Source of the DNA: Gnetum montanum | Lineage: Eukaryota > Streptophyta > Gnetopsida > Gnetales > Gnetaceae | NCBI GenBank assembly: GCA_015680685.1 | Contig: MNCI01037991.1 | Location: 79,158 to 143,157 of the forward strand | Length of the DNA stretch: 64,000 nucleotides | Direction of reading: 5' to 3' | Shown: one piece after another, positions 61,300 to 64,000 of the stretch | Position numbering within the stretch: position 1 is the stretch's first letter | Layout: each line of letters opens with the position of its first letter | The notes under the pieces: model-generated | Told to the model about the DNA's origin: nothing | Database searches by the model: none | Seen by the model: the letters and a program-made list of their open reading frames with translations, nothing else | Program-made: the position numbers and the translations under genes

Positions 61300-61460
61300 G
61301 GTTACACATTTTAGGCCACTGCAGGTCGGCAACAATTTAAGGCCATTTCAGGTCACACCATCACACATGGAAAAGAATAAATGGAATTACCAGTTTTAGG
61401 TCGTAACGGGCCATAAATGGTTTAAGGCCATTTTGGAACACTGAAGTGAAGAAGCATAAC
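61300..61460 (-). repeat. Degenerate array between antisense gene and protease of F
   Basis: Three to four units with TTTTAGGTCGTAACGGGCC and TTAAGGCCATTTCAGGTCA, related to the arrays at 53010 and 56400. Poly-T tracts at 61110-61280 precede it. 61461-61729 has no recognised feature. Confidence 0.65.
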
Positions 61461-61729
61461 GGTAGACGATGTAACATGAAATGATAAAAAATGTAAATAG
61501 CATAACAGTAAGCAATGTCCACCAATGTAACATGCTACGCTAACGTGTTTGTTTGTTAGTTCCATAGCTGCTTCTTGATCATTCTTAGATTTGGTGACGA
61601 GTATGGATGAGGAGGCTTGATACACCACTCCTCTATGCTATCATCCCCTCCCTAGAAGGGTAATTTAGCCCAAGTCAAGCTTTCACTGGCCACTTTGTTA
61701 GCTTGTTCAACTATTGGGAAAGGGGTTTG

Positions 61730-62190
61730 ATCTTAGGAGATTTCAATCTCTGAACCCTGTTCCATCTCCACGTTATTGAAAGCTTGAGGAGTCATCTTAT
61801 CACCGTGGATGATCACTTCCCCTCCCACATAGGGCAAGTGGATCTCTTGGTGAATGGGTGATGAGACGGCCCTTAGTTGAGCCAACGAAGACCTCCCCAA
61901 GATTAGGTTGAAGCCGGGCATCTCCTCGACAATGATGAACACTACATTTGTGGGGAATTGATCCCCTGCTACAAAGTTGATCTATACAGTTCCCTTAACT
62001 TGCACTTGTGCCCCGTTAAATGACTTCAAGCATGAAGTCATCGTAGGATTGATCTGGTTAATCAAACCTAGTTTGTCCACTATGGTAAATGTAATGACAT
62101 TGGTAAGGGCCCCGTCATCTACGTGTACTCTCTGGATCCTGTACTAGCCAACTTGGATAGTGATGAACATGGATGTTGTCGTCACCTAAC
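61730..62190 (-). pseudogene. Tat-like aspartic protease (element F)
   Basis: The minus strand shows IQRVHVDDGALTNVITF at about 62080-62130 (active-site region), then INFVAGDQFPTNVVF and MPGFNLILGRSSLAQLRAVS (61733-61942), HQEIHLPYVGGEVIIHGD. Residue order matches the E protease at 40867-41382. Active-site DDGA retains the Gly. One or two stops separate the halves. Confidence 0.87.
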
Positions 62191-64000
62191 CCTTTTCTGG
62201 GTCATCCTTAATAGACTCATCATGGAATGTCAGTTGGGAAGGCTGTGGTTGTTCAGCAGTGGGGGAAAGCATGATCAAATGGATTGCTTCTTCATCTACT
62301 AGCAAGCTTTTGTCCACTAGTATGGACACTAGCATGTGAACCATGGCTTCATGATGCGATTGGGATGTCATCAACAAGTCATACAGGCTCAACACTGTAT
62401 TTTTCTGTTTGAGATCCTGGTTAACTTGCGTAAAAGCATCAAGGAGATTATGCCCATGGTCTGGTTGTTTGTTGCCCTTCTCTTATTCCATTCATCCAAG
62501 GAGATGGATCTCTTGGGGAGGAACGGTTTCTAGTTGAGGGTTGTATTTTCTTGGACAAGGAGAAGATGGCCACGTCTATGTAACATTGTCCTTTTCAAAT
62601 GAAGAAGGAGCCAAGGGCGTCAAGGCCAGACGGGTAGGCTTAGGAAACACCAGCGTAACGTAGTCCTTGGCTATTTTATCTAACACAAGCCCTTCTCCTC
62701 TCCTTGTGGGTTGAGGTTGGGGCGTTGACTTAGACATTTGCCCCTGCATAGCAGGAGTAGCTGACGGCTTTCGCATCCTAATGAAAAAGGGTACCTATGG
62801 TAGGGCCAAAGAGGGATTCTTGAGTAGCTCACAATGCCATCTATGGCATTTTAGAGCCTCCTTGGACACCTTCTTGTGTTGAATGTGACCACTTCCCAAC
62901 AGTTTCTTCAAAAGTTCTAAAGGCTTGATAGGTACAACCATATATTTTGAGCAGTCTTTATGCTCGGAATTAGGCTTTGGCTGAGGCGATGTCTTAGGAG
63001 CCGATGTTGTTTGCTGGTTAGCATTTTTTGAGCTAGTTGTAGCCTCAACAGGTGCAGTAGCTATCTTTTTGTTGTTATTTTTGTTTTTTCCTCTTCGGCC
63101 ATAGTTGCTACCATTGTTGCTACAGCCTTTTCCTTTTCTTTGCTTTTGTTCTAGGAATTTTTATAGGCCACATATGCTAGGCCTTTGCTAGCCTTTGCCA
63201 CGTCTTGGATGCTCTTAGTCTAAGCGAAGGCTTGGCTGAGGGAGTGAGGAGCGAGGTAATATAGTTTAAACTTAATAAAGTTGTTGACTGCCCCCTTGAA
63301 AATTGCCAACAGATGGGCCTTAGCGATGGGCTCATAGATTTTGTTCAAGGTGGCACTCCACCACTGTATAAAATTTTGGACTAATTCGAGTGGATCCTAC
63401 TTAACTCCCATTAACTGGTCCAACGTGACCTTTGGTTTCGGGTTGTATTTGAAATGAGTCACAAACTGAGTCAGCATCTCTTCCAAGGTCATGATGGAAG
63501 AGTGTGGAAGTGCACGATACCAATCCAAAGATTTACCCATTAGGGACATAGCAAAAACACAGATAATGGTATGTGTCCATTGTTGCAGTAACAATGACTC
63601 TGACCTAAAGGTAACAAGATGAGCATTGGGATTGCCTTCCCCATTGTATTTTTTTAAATGGGGAAGTGGAAATCTAGGAGGTAATGACAAGATGGGAACT
63701 GTCATACTAATAGGATCATCATGGTAGAAATCCATGACCTATACTATATCAGAACCGGTAGCTTTAAGGCATTTAACCTCTTCAATAATGGTCTGAATAA
63801 GCTGGAAGGCTTGATCTAGACTCGAGGATGAAAAGGTTGGCTGTGGAATAATGGGTGGAGCCACGACTGGTGATGGGATAGGAACAACAGCATGGCCTGT
63901 GGGTGATGCTATCAAAACTATCCATATGGGCAATACTGCCTATGTCATCCACCACCTGGTAGGTGGTGTAGACAGGGCGACAACCATCGATTGTGCCGTA
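62191..64000 (-). pseudogene. Tat-like gag (element F), cut by window edge
   Basis: Minus-strand gag. The N-terminal part at 63739-63933 is proline-rich. The capsid block at 63397-63735 reads MDFYHDDPISMTVPIL, FPLPHLKKYNGEGNPNAHLV and FAMSLMGKSLDWYRALPHSS, then FIQWWSATLNKIYEPIAKAH (63290-63370). The Ser/Lys-rich middle and the region leading to KNTVLSLYDLLMTSQSHHEA (62300-62400) join the protease. The block order is the same as in E. Start codon, leader, PBS and 5' LTR are beyond the window. Confidence 0.87.

Overview
This window comes from a seed-plant nuclear genome, probably a large, repeat-rich one. It is almost entirely nested and decayed LTR retrotransposons, with no bacterial-type or organellar genes and no intact host gene. 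The species cannot be named from the sequence. One N at 46283 marks a draft assembly. Two Ty3/gypsy lineages dominate. The first resembles Athila: FMDD-type RT, a primer-binding site (PBS) matching the 3' end of tRNA-Asp, and ~0.8-0.9 kb LTRs with GATATC palindromes in U3. The second resembles Tat/Ogre: a CX2HX4HX4C gag motif, a YVDD RT, and a second plant-type RNase H after the first.

Layout. 1-5089: Athila-like element A (minus), with RT at the left edge, protease, gag, PBS and 5' LTR. 5152-13251: Athila-like element B (minus), whose integrase is cut by a Ty1/copia fragment. 13252-14900: a third LTR type (G, minus), followed by a GC-rich exon-like island (15065-15515), AT-rich unassigned DNA and a LINE remnant (~17930-18262). 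18263-27510: the most complete Athila-like element, C (minus). 27640-28390: an isolated integrase fragment, D. 28391 onward: Tat-like element E (plus), with LTR, PBS and gag. Its gag is split by Athila-like element Y (33276-40224), a derivative with both LTRs but no RT-RNaseH-IN. A ~490-bp piece of E is present on both sides of Y. E resumes with protease (40715-41400) and a 27-bp tandem array. That array is split by a 3.58-kb insertion H (41767-45345, CTACC target duplication) carrying a leucine-rich-repeat fragment and an RNA polymerase III subunit RPC9 fragment. 53010-64000: Tat-like element F (minus), with gag, protease, RT, two RNases H and a broken integrase.

The most interesting content is a multi-exon gene carried in antisense orientation by both Tat-like elements (E copy 45985-51240 minus, F copy 56895-61092 plus). 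In F it lies between protease and RT. The two copies share about eight exons with matching intron positions. They encode a protein with an FCP1/NIF-type HAD phosphatase-like N-terminal region, a middle region recalling plant transposon proteins, a coiled coil and an acidic tail. Degenerate tandem arrays sit at the module boundaries. Both copies carry stops and frameshifts here, so they are decayed, but the conserved exon structure argues that the family once expressed a spliced antisense product.

All element names (A-H, Y) are local labels. Lineage calls rest on motif recognition by eye, not on database searches.
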